This document shows, one piece after another, positions 7,271-13,462 of a stretch of 19,674 nucleotides of DNA. Positions within the stretch are counted from its first letter, which is position 1. Every line of letters begins with the position of its first letter. A program made the translations under genes and the position numbers. Below the pieces are notes generated by a model that did not search any database, was not told the origin of the DNA, and worked only from the letters and a program-made list of their open reading frames with translations. Source of the stretch: QQUD01 sp039029915 (lineage in GTDB: Bacteria; Chloroflexota; Anaerolineae; Promineifilales; Promineifilaceae); the NCBI GenBank assembly GCA_039029915.1, contig JBCCFD010000099.1:1-19674 (forward strand), in the 5' to 3' direction.

Positions 7271-7354
7271 ATGTCAAGGACTGTCACAGAAAAGAATAAA
7301 AATAAAGCGCGGATTGCACGGACAGTTCGACTGTGCTCAGCACAAGTTTTTTAG
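7271..7354 (+). CDS. Possible 27-residue leader peptide
   Basis: The frame runs from ATG 7271 to TAG 7352-7354 and encodes MSRTVTEKNKNKARIARTVR followed by LCSAQVF. GAGGTG at about 7259-7264 provides a good ribosome site with a six-base spacer. It is rich in Lys, Arg and Asn, lacks a run of one regulatory amino acid (only two Ser), and is too short for homology judgement. Its stop codon lies in the T run following a small stem-loop, the geometry of a transcription attenuator upstream of the SerA fusion. It may equally be a chance frame. Confidence 0.3.
   Translation: MSRTVTEKNKNKARIARTVRLCSAQVF
7315..7352 (+). promoter_or_regulatory. Possible attenuator: mutually exclusive stem-loops with T run
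   Basis: TGTGC (7332-7336) pairs with GCACA (7340-7344) around TCA and is followed by AG and six T, a weak intrinsic terminator. ACAGT (7322-7326) can instead pair with ACTGT (7330-7334), which uses the left arm of the terminator. Both stems are only 5 bp, so chance is a real alternative. Confidence 0.3.
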
Positions 7355-7434
7355 TTGACGGGCTAACGAGCTGAAAGGCTAACTAGCTAATTGACTGACA
7401 AATCAACAAACTATTGACGAAGGAGCAATCCAAA

Positions 7435-9192
7435 ATGACGTCTCATAACGATGGCCATCGCCCACAAATTTTACTGTGCGAACATATCTCGCAGGTTGGC
7501 ATCGACATGTTAAACGAACATGTTGACGTAGATATTCGGTACAACCTCTCTCCAGATGAATTAAAACAAACAATTCCCAACTACAACGGTATTATTGTTC
7601 GAAGCGAAACACAGCTTGATGCAGATACTTTGAACCATGCGCTCAAACTAAAAATAATCGGCAATATTGGCTCTGCACTAGACAACATCGATGTGGCAGC
7701 CGCCCAAGAAAAAGAAATCTTGATTGTCAACAGTCCCGGTCTCAACACGTTAGCCGTCGCCGAACATACACTTGGGCTAATGTTGGCGCTCGCGCGTCGG
7801 GTTCCCAGTGCGGTTTCTAGCTTAATGGAAGGCCGCTGGGAAAAACAGCAGTTTCTAGGCACCAGCTTATCCGGCAAAACCTTAGGCATTATTGGCTTTG
7901 GTCGAATTGGTCGTGAAGTGGCTCATCGTGCTCAAGCGTTTAACATGAAAATTCTGATCAATCAAAAAACGGAAACTCCTGAGTCCTTACTCGATCATGT
8001 GGAGTCTGTAGATTTAGACGATCTATTGGCTCAATCCGACTTCGTCACGCTTCATGTTCCATTACGAGATGAAACTAGAAATTTATTGAGCCAAGAAAAA
8101 TTAGGCCTAATGAAGCCATCTGCCTATTTAATCAATACAGCACGCGGTGCACTCGTTGATGAAGGGGCACTGCTCAACAAACTCAATGCGGGTACAATTG
8201 CAGGAGCCGCCCTTGATGTGTTCCACAACGAGCCCGCGCCAAATTCAGCCCTTGTGCAACACGAGCGCGTGATTGCCACTCCCCATATCGCCGCCAGCAC
8301 AACAGATGCCCAAGATGCATCTGCTATTACTATCGCTGAAGAAATTATTGAATTTTTTCAAGAAGTCGATGTGGAATCAATTCTACCTTTGCGAGTTGTG
8401 CAGCTAGACAAGGTGGTGCCACATGAATATATTGACCAAAAACGCGTCGACCGGCTCAAAGCTCGCCTCAATGAAGATGCTCGCTTGAGTAATCCACCTA
8501 TTGTCATGGAAACGACAGATGGACGGTATATGGTTTTAGATGGGGCAACCCGCACTGCTGCAATGAAACAGCTGGGTTTTCCGCATGCGGTTGTCCAAGT
8601 TAGCTCACCGGAAGCTGGTCTAGGGCTAGCTACCTGGTTTCATTTGGTTGAAAATATTTCTATCAACGATTTTTTTAATCTGGTTAATGGTTTATCAGAC
8701 ACCAATCTTGAGGCGATTAACGAAGAGGATGCTGCTGAAAAGATGTTTCAATTTGGGGGATTATGCACCATTCATCTGGTAGACGGACGTGTTTTTCTCG
8801 TCCACGCCAAACCGGGCATTAATCGGATGGATGCCCTGAATCAATTAACGGCCGCTTACATTCAAGCCTCTCACACAGAGCGCACACTTGAACATAATGT
8901 CATCACGCTCAAAACAACCCATCCAAACTTTACGGCTTTAGTGAAATATCCAGAGTATACGGTTGAACAGGTGATGCAGTTTTCGCTGCTAAACGGCCGT
9001 TATTTCCCTGCTGGTATTACTCGCTTCCTCATCCCCGGTCGTATCCTGCGCATTAACGCTGACATTTCTATTCTTAAATCCGACCAATCATTGCGGGAAA
9101 AGAACCGCTGGCTTCATAAAGTATTGATGGAAAAACAACAAAAAGGGGGCATCCGCTACTACGGCGAGCCAGTCTACCTATTGGATGAGTAG
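7435..9192 (+). CDS. D-3-phosphoglycerate dehydrogenase fused to an SbnI/SerK-like (ParB-fold) domain
   Basis: Residues 1-318 form a D-isomer-specific 2-hydroxyacid dehydrogenase of the SerA type, which oxidises 3-phosphoglycerate with NAD+ in serine synthesis. Visible are IIGFGRIGREVA (about 152-163), NTARGALVDE with Arg237, DVFHNEP with Glu266 and TPHIAAS with His284. The usual ACT domain is absent. Residues about 319-585 instead match the whole length of SbnI-like proteins: VVQLDKVVPHE (Glu331), PPIVMETTDGRYMVLDGATR (Asp369, Arg373), FPAGITRFLIPGRILRI and a terminal RYYGEPVYLLDE. SbnI and archaeal SerK phosphorylate free serine to O-phosphoserine. Where those have DGxHR, this protein has DGATR, so the His is Thr372. 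I chose ATG 7435 (585 residues) because AAGGAG at 7420-7425 fits it; TTG 7414 lies upstream of that site. An ACGGCCGT lies at 8993-9000. The fusion is directly visible; kinase activity is inference. Confidence 0.9.
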   Translation: MTSHNDGHRPQILLCEHISQVGIDMLNEHVDVDIRYNLSPDELKQTIPNYNGIIVRSETQLDADTLNHALKLKIIGNIGSALDNIDVAAAQEKEILIVNSPGLNTLAVAEHTLGLMLALARRVPSAVSSLMEGRWEKQQFLGTSLSGKTLGIIGFGRIGREVAHRAQAFNMKILINQKTETPESLLDHVESVDLDDLLAQSDFVTLHVPLRDETRNLLSQEKLGLMKPSAYLINTARGALVDEGALLNKLNAGTIAGAALDVFHNEPAPNSALVQHERVIATPHIAASTTDAQDASAITIAEEIIEFFQEVDVESILPLRVVQLDKVVPHEYIDQKRVDRLKARLNEDARLSNPPIVMETTDGRYMVLDGATRTAAMKQLGFPHAVVQVSSPEAGLGLATWFHLVENISINDFFNLVNGLSDTNLEAINEEDAAEKMFQFGGLCTIHLVDGRVFLVHAKPGINRMDALNQLTAAYIQASHTERTLEHNVITLKTTHPNFTALVKYPEYTVEQVMQFSLLNGRYFPAGITRFLIPGRILRINADISILKSDQSLREKNRWLHKVLMEKQQKGGIRYYGEPVYLLDE

Positions 9193-9217
9193 TGGAATAG
9201 CATGCTATTCCACTACT
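9188..9217. terminator. 30-bp perfect palindrome between convergent genes
   Basis: Fifteen-base arms (9188-9202 and 9203-9217, reading AGTAGTGGAATAGCA and its complement) meet with no unpaired centre. The left arm includes the SerA-fusion stop codon. There is no T run on either strand, so it is a weak candidate for a bidirectional intrinsic terminator; it could instead be an mRNA-end stabiliser or a protein site. Confidence 0.55.
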
Positions 9218-9232
9218 AACATAGCAGTCTGA

Positions 9233-10237
9233 TTAATTGATTTTTTGGATTTCAGCAACGGGGGATTGAACGACCTTCCGCACCGTGTAAATCGGCTTGT
9301 TTTGGGTTTCAAAATAGGTGCGCACAACGAGTTCAGCAATCAAGCCCATCACGGCAAACTGAACCCCTAAGATCACCATCATAACAGCAAGGAGGAGCAA
9401 CGGCCGTTCACCTAACTGAACCGAATTAAAGCCAGCTAGCCCTCCTTGAATACCCGCCCAAATTTTTGTAGCCGTCAGGAAAAGACCCAACAAAATTCCG
9501 GGAACGCCAAAAATAAAGCCCAGACTACCAAAAAGACGCATTGGCCGATCGAAAAATCTTTGCAAGAACAGCACCGTAATCAAATCAATGATGACGCGAA
9601 TTGTGCGCGAGATACCATATTTTGATGTCCCTGCCACACGAGGTCGGTGATTGACAGGCACTTCAGACATCGTAAACCCTGCAAAGCTCACCATCTCAGG
9701 AATATACCGATGCATTTCCCCATATAGCTTCAGCTCCTGCACCACCTCAGCTTTAAACACCCGCATCGAACAGCCTCGATCGCGCAAAGGTACATGCGTT
9801 AACCTGGCAATAAGACGATTGGCAATAAAGGAAGGCAGCTTCCGCATAATAAACGCATCTTGCCGATTCTCTCGCCACCCATTAACCACATCAAAATCTT
9901 CAGTCGTTATTTTTTGCATCAATTGGGGAATATCAGCGGGGTCATTCTGACGATCTGCATCCATTGTCAAGATGTAGTTGCCGCGTGCATAAGCAAATCC
10001 AGCCGCAAATCCTGCCGTTTGCCCGTGATTTCGACGAAATTTAACGGCTACGACGCGAGGATCTTCTTCATGAAGCGCTTCCATAATGGCAAAGCTCTGG
10101 TCTCGACTCCCATCATCAACGAAGAGAACTTCATACGAGTATGGTTCATCTTTTAGCGCAATTGTGATTTCCTTATGTAGCTCACGAAGATTTTCTTCTT
10201 CGTTGTACACTGGAATAACAAGTGATAAATCAATCAT
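9233..10237 (-). CDS. Polyprenyl-phosphate glycosyltransferase, family 2 (DPM1/ArnC/GtrB-like)
   Basis: The enzyme should transfer a sugar from a nucleotide donor to undecaprenyl phosphate at the inner membrane face. The N-terminal GT-A domain shows LSLVIPVYNEEENL (4-17), VLFVDDGSRDQS (37-48), FRRNHGQTAGFAAGF (68-82) and the metal-binding Asp93-Ala-Asp95 in TMDADRQNDP. The acceptor loop has LRDRGCSMRVF (151-161), HRYIPEM (176-182) and RVAGTSKYG (200-208). Two C-terminal membrane helices (about 233-258 and 279-303) anchor it, as in GtrB and ArnC. At 334 residues it is of normal length. I chose ATG 10237 over the TTG four codons earlier because AGGAA lies just before this ATG and the domain starts at once. 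The sugar is unknown. It is divergent from the second glycosyltransferase and converges on the SerA fusion. An ACGGCCGT lies at 9400-9407. Confidence 0.92.
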   Translation of the reverse strand: MIDLSLVIPVYNEEENLRELHKEITIALKDEPYSYEVLFVDDGSRDQSFAIMEALHEEDPRVVAVKFRRNHGQTAGFAAGFAYARGNYILTMDADRQNDPADIPQLMQKITTEDFDVVNGWRENRQDAFIMRKLPSFIANRLIARLTHVPLRDRGCSMRVFKAEVVQELKLYGEMHRYIPEMVSFAGFTMSEVPVNHRPRVAGTSKYGISRTIRVIIDLITVLFLQRFFDRPMRLFGSLGFIFGVPGILLGLFLTATKIWAGIQGGLAGFNSVQLGERPLLLLAVMMVILGVQFAVMGLIAELVVRTYFETQNKPIYTVRKVVQSPVAEIQKIN

Positions 10238-10254
10238 TTTTTCCTGCAATTATT

Positions 10255-10306
10255 TAATTGGAAAGAGTTTGCCAAATATAGACTTCAAATGACTTCTTTC
10301 CAATTA
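10255..10306. repeat. 12-bp perfect inverted repeat upstream of the family-2 glycosyltransferase
   Basis: TAATTGGAAAGA (10255-10266) is repeated inverted as TCTTTCCAATTA (10295-10306), with a 28-base spacer. It starts 17 bases upstream of the minus-strand ATG. It could be an operator-like site or a 5' leader hairpin. Confidence 0.6.
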
Positions 10307-10492
10307 CCTAGCATATTTCTTAGGGCAGATGTATCTGCATCTTCTCATTTAAGAAACCATCTATTCAAAATGGGGTTTATGTAATTGGCTAAGGGTTCAA
10401 ATTTCTTTTTGTGATTTACTTAGAAAACTGCGTGGCTTAACCTTTGAGGTCATTCAACAAACGCATTTTTCTCACATTTCCCAATTAGCCGA

Positions 10493-10564
10493 GATTATTT
10501 TCCCAGCAAGCGGGGATTATTTTCCCAGCAAGCGGGGATTATTTTCCCAGCAAGCGGGGATTAT
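10493..10564. repeat. Three identical 22-bp tandem repeats
   Basis: Copies lie at 10493-10514, 10515-10536 and 10537-10558, followed by six bases of a fourth. Each begins GATTATTTTCCC and ends AGCAAGCGGG. There are no spacers between copies. GGGA at each junction can pair with TCCC of the next copy. The array ends 31 bases before the glycosyltransferase ATG, so it lies in the promoter or 5' leader. Confidence 0.95.
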
Positions 10565-10595
10565 AGCATACTGAAAATGAAGGAACAGGTTGATC

Positions 10596-11561
10596 ATGTT
10601 TATATCTGTCATCTCAACAGTTAAAAACGAAGGTGAAAGTATACGGCCGTTACTCGACTCGCTCATCCACCAAACAAGATTTCCGGATGAGATTGTGATC
10701 TGTGACGGCGGTTCGACGGATCAAACGATTGAAATTCTGAAAGAATATGAAACTTGGCTTCCTTTAAAGTTACTTATTGTTCCTCATGCCAATATCAGCG
10801 TAGGGCGCAATCGCGCCATTTCAGCGGCCAGTGGAGATATTATTGCTGCCACTGATGCGGGTGTGGTGCTGGCCCCTTACTGGCTTGAAGAGCTTGTCAA
10901 ACCGATTGAATCTGGTCAAACGGCCGTTTCTAGCGGCTGGTTCGAGGCCGATCCTTATACCGATTTCGAAGTGGTTATGGGGGCTACTGTGCTGCCCTCT
11001 CGCAAAGATATCGATCCTGAAAAGTTTCTACCCTCCAGTCGCTCCGTTGCTTTCCTCAAAACGGCGTGGGAAGCCGTTGGCGGCTATCCCGAATGGCTTG
11101 AACACAGCGAAGACCTGGTCTTTGATTTTGCCCTCCGCGATCAGTATGGCGAGTTTCCGTTTGTCGATACGGCCGTGGCTTACTTTCGGCCTCGCGGCAG
11201 CTTACCCTCATTCTTCAGGCAATATTACAATTACGCCCGAGGGGACGGAAAAGCGAATTTATGGCCCATTCGGCATTTCATTCGCTATGCGACTTACCTC
11301 ATCGGGATTCCTGTTCTTTTCAAGCTGATCTGGAAAGAACGCAAGTTGGGCTGGCCACTGCTGTTTTTAGGAACGGCCGTTTACTGTCAAAAACCTGCCC
11401 AGCGTCTTTGGAGCACCACTTGGGGCTGGCGCCCACCGGCTCGGCTCCGCGCCTTTGCTCTCATCCCCATCATTCGCCTCGTTGGCGATGTCGCCAAAAT
11501 GATTGGTTATCCAGTCGGGTTATTATGGCGCTTTAAAAATCGAGAAAATATTGAGGGCTAG
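10596..11561 (+). CDS. Glycosyltransferase, family 2
   Basis: The protein has about 321 residues. The GT-A fold starts at once with ISVISTVKNEGESI (3-16), then IVICDGGSTDQTIEIL (33-48), ISVGRNRAISAASGDII (67-83) and the metal site ATDAG (Asp87). GYPEWLEHSEDLVF (163-176) carries the Glu-Asp expected as catalytic base in inverting family-2 enzymes. The C-terminal part has hydrophobic, probably membrane-associated segments (about 230-247, 252-264, 284-296). The closest general pattern is the WcaA-like group that builds surface polysaccharide; donor and acceptor are unknown. ATG 10596 and the TTG at 10590 are both possible: AGGA lies at 10581-10584 and CAGG at 10586-10589, and the domain begins right after the ATG. 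Three 22-bp tandem repeats precede it. ACGGCCGT occurs four times (10643, 10920, 11169, 11373). Confidence 0.9.
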   Translation: MFISVISTVKNEGESIRPLLDSLIHQTRFPDEIVICDGGSTDQTIEILKEYETWLPLKLLIVPHANISVGRNRAISAASGDIIAATDAGVVLAPYWLEELVKPIESGQTAVSSGWFEADPYTDFEVVMGATVLPSRKDIDPEKFLPSSRSVAFLKTAWEAVGGYPEWLEHSEDLVFDFALRDQYGEFPFVDTAVAYFRPRGSLPSFFRQYYNYARGDGKANLWPIRHFIRYATYLIGIPVLFKLIWKERKLGWPLLFLGTAVYCQKPAQRLWSTTWGWRPPARLRAFALIPIIRLVGDVAKMIGYPVGLLWRFKNRENIEG

Positions 11562-11758
11562 AGGCTGGGAATTGGGGTCTAGAGATTAGGGTAACTAAAG
11601 CACAAATATATTGTAAAACTTACCCTTCTCGAATGCCTCCCTATACACGCTCAATCTCAAATCTCTCAATCTCTGATAACCCAATTACTAATTACTACGT
11701 TCCCTGAACATTAATATATTTGCCCCCCCAACACGCAGATGCTACCATTCGCGCCGAT
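11562..11758. other. Low-complexity spacer
   Basis: The stretch 11565-11597 is a GGGATTGGGG/AGATTAGGG-like tract. The stretch 11650-11698 is built of CAATCTC, AAATCTC and AATTACTA units. No terminator or promoter is convincing. The first tract resembles the in-frame insertion at 6085-6180. Confidence 0.55.
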
Positions 11759-12976
11759 ATGGTAATTAATGATCGACCCAGTCGGCGACGTCGCCAAGGC
11801 CCATCATGCTTATTCGTGCTTTTCTTTCTTTTTAGCATGGTCATCCTTCTTTTCGTCATCCAAAATCGAGATGAAGTTCTGGACGTTATCATTCCTACCC
11901 CAACGCCCGAGCCAACCCGTTCAGCCACCGAATACGCCCTCCTAGCCCAGCTTAGCTACGGCGATGATGAGCTAGAAGAAGCCATCGGCTTTTATGAAGA
12001 GGCCGTTCGGCTAGATGCAACACGACCGCAACTTTATATTGATCTGATGAATTTACTCGTTGAAGCTCGACGCCCTGAAGAGGCGCTCGCTTGGGCTGAA
12101 GACGCGACCCTGCTGGCCAATGATAATGAGGATGTGTGGACAGCCTATGCGGTGGCTCACCTTGCCAATGGCGATCGCCTAAATGACACTGGGGACCCGA
12201 CTGGTGCTCAATTACAATACGCTGAGGCGGTGGAAAAAGCACAGCGCGCCCTAGACCTTAATCCTCAAAACGCCACGGCGATGGCTTACGTTGCGGGCGG
12301 ATTAGTGTCACAGGGTAATCCAAACCTATACGAAGAGGCCCAAATTCGAGCCGAAGAAGCCACCATTGTAGAACCGAACAACCCTATTGCTCGGCTGTAC
12401 ATGGCATTGGTTTTTGAAAGCTTGGGACTGCGAGAAAATGCTCGAGAACAGTGGCAGCTTGGCATTCAATCTGATCCTGCCAACGCAGAGTTGCACATGG
12501 GGCTTGCCTTCAACTTTTACGCCACAAGCCGGGTTCCTGATGCGATTTTAGCCTTCAATGACGCAATTGAGGTTGACCCGGGCAATGCAGCCGCCTACGA
12601 TGGCTTGGCTTTCATGTATCTTCAGTTGGGCCAACTTCCCATTGCGGAAGAGAATGCGTTGATAGCCATTGAATTAGACCCCTCTCTGGCTAGGGCACAC
12701 GGCCGTTTAGGGGAAGCCTATTTCCTACAAAACAATTATCAAAATGCTATCAACGCCTTATCAACTGCAACCACGCTTTATGGGGATGTAACAGGGGCAA
12801 ACTCCCGATTTTTCTACTATTTAGGCGCATCTTATGTGCGCATTAGCCAAGACAACTGTGCAATTGCTCAACCATATTTTGTAGAAGTTTCGGAAGTCAC
12901 CAATATCTTCCAAGAAGCAGCCCTTGAAGAGCTTGTCGAGTGTCGAAGACTTGGCTTAGAGGCAGAACAGCAATAA
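11759..12976 (+). CDS. Membrane-anchored tetratricopeptide repeat protein
   Basis: The protein has about 405 residues. The N-terminus is basic (RPSRRRRQG, 7-14), followed by one membrane helix (about 17-34) and a Pro-Thr linker (PTPTPEPT, 46-53). By the positive-inside rule the rest is outside the membrane. From residue 57 to about 385 it is a solenoid of helical pairs. Clear TPR units sit at about 57-88, 90-122, 154-171, 206-239, 242-273, 276-307 and 310-341, with repeated endings such as AVRLDATRP, ALDLNPQN, AIEVDPGN and AIELDPSL. TPR proteins are scaffolds; no enzymatic domain is present, so the partner is unknown. The start is uncertain: ATG 11759 and TTG 11720 are in frame, neither has a convincing ribosome site, and a stop lies at 11705. 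An ACGGCCGT lies at 12699. groESL follows under its own promoter. Confidence 0.85.
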   Translation: MVINDRPSRRRRQGPSCLFVLFFLFSMVILLFVIQNRDEVLDVIIPTPTPEPTRSATEYALLAQLSYGDDELEEAIGFYEEAVRLDATRPQLYIDLMNLLVEARRPEEALAWAEDATLLANDNEDVWTAYAVAHLANGDRLNDTGDPTGAQLQYAEAVEKAQRALDLNPQNATAMAYVAGGLVSQGNPNLYEEAQIRAEEATIVEPNNPIARLYMALVFESLGLRENAREQWQLGIQSDPANAELHMGLAFNFYATSRVPDAILAFNDAIEVDPGNAAAYDGLAFMYLQLGQLPIAEENALIAIELDPSLARAHGRLGEAYFLQNNYQNAINALSTATTLYGDVTGANSRFFYYLGASYVRISQDNCAIAQPYFVEVSEVTNIFQEAALEELVECRRLGLEAEQQ

Positions 12977-13005
12977 TTAGCAGTCAACTGAACTGACTGC
13001 TAATT
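12975..13005 (+). terminator. Stem-loop after the TPR gene
   Basis: AATTAGCAGTCA (12975-12986) pairs perfectly with TGACTGCTAATT (12994-13005) around a 7-base loop. Only three T follow on the plus strand. The left arm overlaps the stop codon. It separates the TPR gene from the groESL promoter that starts six bases later. Confidence 0.6.
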
Positions 13006-13010
13006 TGGTA

Positions 13011-13038
13011 TTGACAATCCATTTTTCTTTGATAAAAT
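13011..13038 (+). promoter_or_regulatory. groESL promoter, sigma-70 type
   Basis: A perfect TTGACA (13011-13016) is followed after 16 bases by TAAAAT (13033-13038). Transcription should begin near 13045, placing the CIRCE operator at the very start of the transcript, as in other HrcA-controlled operons. Confidence 0.8.
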
Positions 13039-13052
13039 TCCACACATAACGA

Positions 13053-13079
13053 TTAGCACTTATCATTCAAGAGTGCTAA
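13053..13079 (+). promoter_or_regulatory. CIRCE operator (HrcA binding site)
   Basis: TTAGCACTT, nine bases, then GAGTGCTAA. The consensus is TTAGCACTC-N9-GAGTGCTAA, so the right arm is perfect and the left arm has one change (last C to T). Established knowledge of the family says HrcA represses here and is released under heat stress when GroEL is titrated. hrcA is not in the window. Confidence 0.95.
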
Positions 13080-13157
13080 AAGTGCAGTTTGTAGCTTACA
13101 AAATCCCAAACTTAGTTTAAAAAATATTTTATTATTTGTGCAAAGGAGTGATGGTTA

Positions 13158-13448
13158 ATGAACCTCAAACCACTAGGTGATCGCTTGGTTGTAGAACCAA
13201 AAGAGCAAGATCAAACAACCCCTTCAGGGCTTGTTTTACCTGAATCAGCAAAAGAAAAACCACAGGAAGGCGAAGTTGTCGCTGTAGGCCCAGGCCGCCG
13301 CGATGATGACGGCGAACGCATCCCAATGGATGTTAGCGTTGGTGATACCGTAATGTACGCTAAATATGGTGGCACCGAAGTAAAAATTGACGGCAAAAAA
13401 TACCTCATCGTCAAAGAATCAGACATTCTCGCGATTATCGGAGACTAA
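13158..13448 (+). CDS. groES: Co-chaperonin GroES (Cpn10)
   Basis: GroES forms the heptameric lid that closes the GroEL folding chamber in the cytoplasm. The 96 residues are the normal length. The N-terminal LKPLGDRLVVEP, the mobile-loop region around residues 15-32 (TTPSGLVLPESAKEKPQEG), VVAVGPGRRDDDG and the C-terminal KYLIVKESDILAIIGD are all standard. AAAGGAG at 13142-13148 is nine bases before the ATG. It is the first gene of the CIRCE-controlled operon, and groEL follows after 14 bases. Codon use is more selective than in neighbouring genes, as expected for high expression, and no ACGGCCGT occurs inside. Confidence 0.98.
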   Translation: MNLKPLGDRLVVEPKEQDQTTPSGLVLPESAKEKPQEGEVVAVGPGRRDDDGERIPMDVSVGDTVMYAKYGGTEVKIDGKKYLIVKESDILAIIGD

Positions 13449-13462
13449 GGAGATTATAGAAA

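Larger units (their letters stand above)
7090..7434 (+). other. Intergenic region upstream of the SerA fusion gene
   Basis: This spacer separates the divergent membrane-protein and SerA-fusion genes. It holds an extended -10 promoter (7209-7218), a small leader-type reading frame (7271-7354), overlapping stem-loops (7315-7352), and a stretch rich in GCTAAC/GCTAATTGAC-like repeats (7355-7395). The first 110 bases next to the minus-strand gene hold no motif I recognise. Confidence 0.6.
10238..10595. other. Spacer between divergent glycosyltransferase genes
   Basis: This 358-bp stretch holds a 12-bp inverted repeat near the minus-strand gene (10255-10306) and three 22-bp tandem repeats near the plus-strand gene (10493-10558). 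Between them I see no gene and no convincing promoter. Confidence 0.6.

Noticed and set aside
7384..7400. T-box or known riboswitch before the SerA fusion
   Set aside because: I find no T-box core sequence or other conserved riboswitch motif; only short stems are visible.
10493..10564. Tandem 22-bp repeats as a CRISPR array
   Set aside because: The copies are directly adjacent with no spacers, only three exist, and no cas gene is near.
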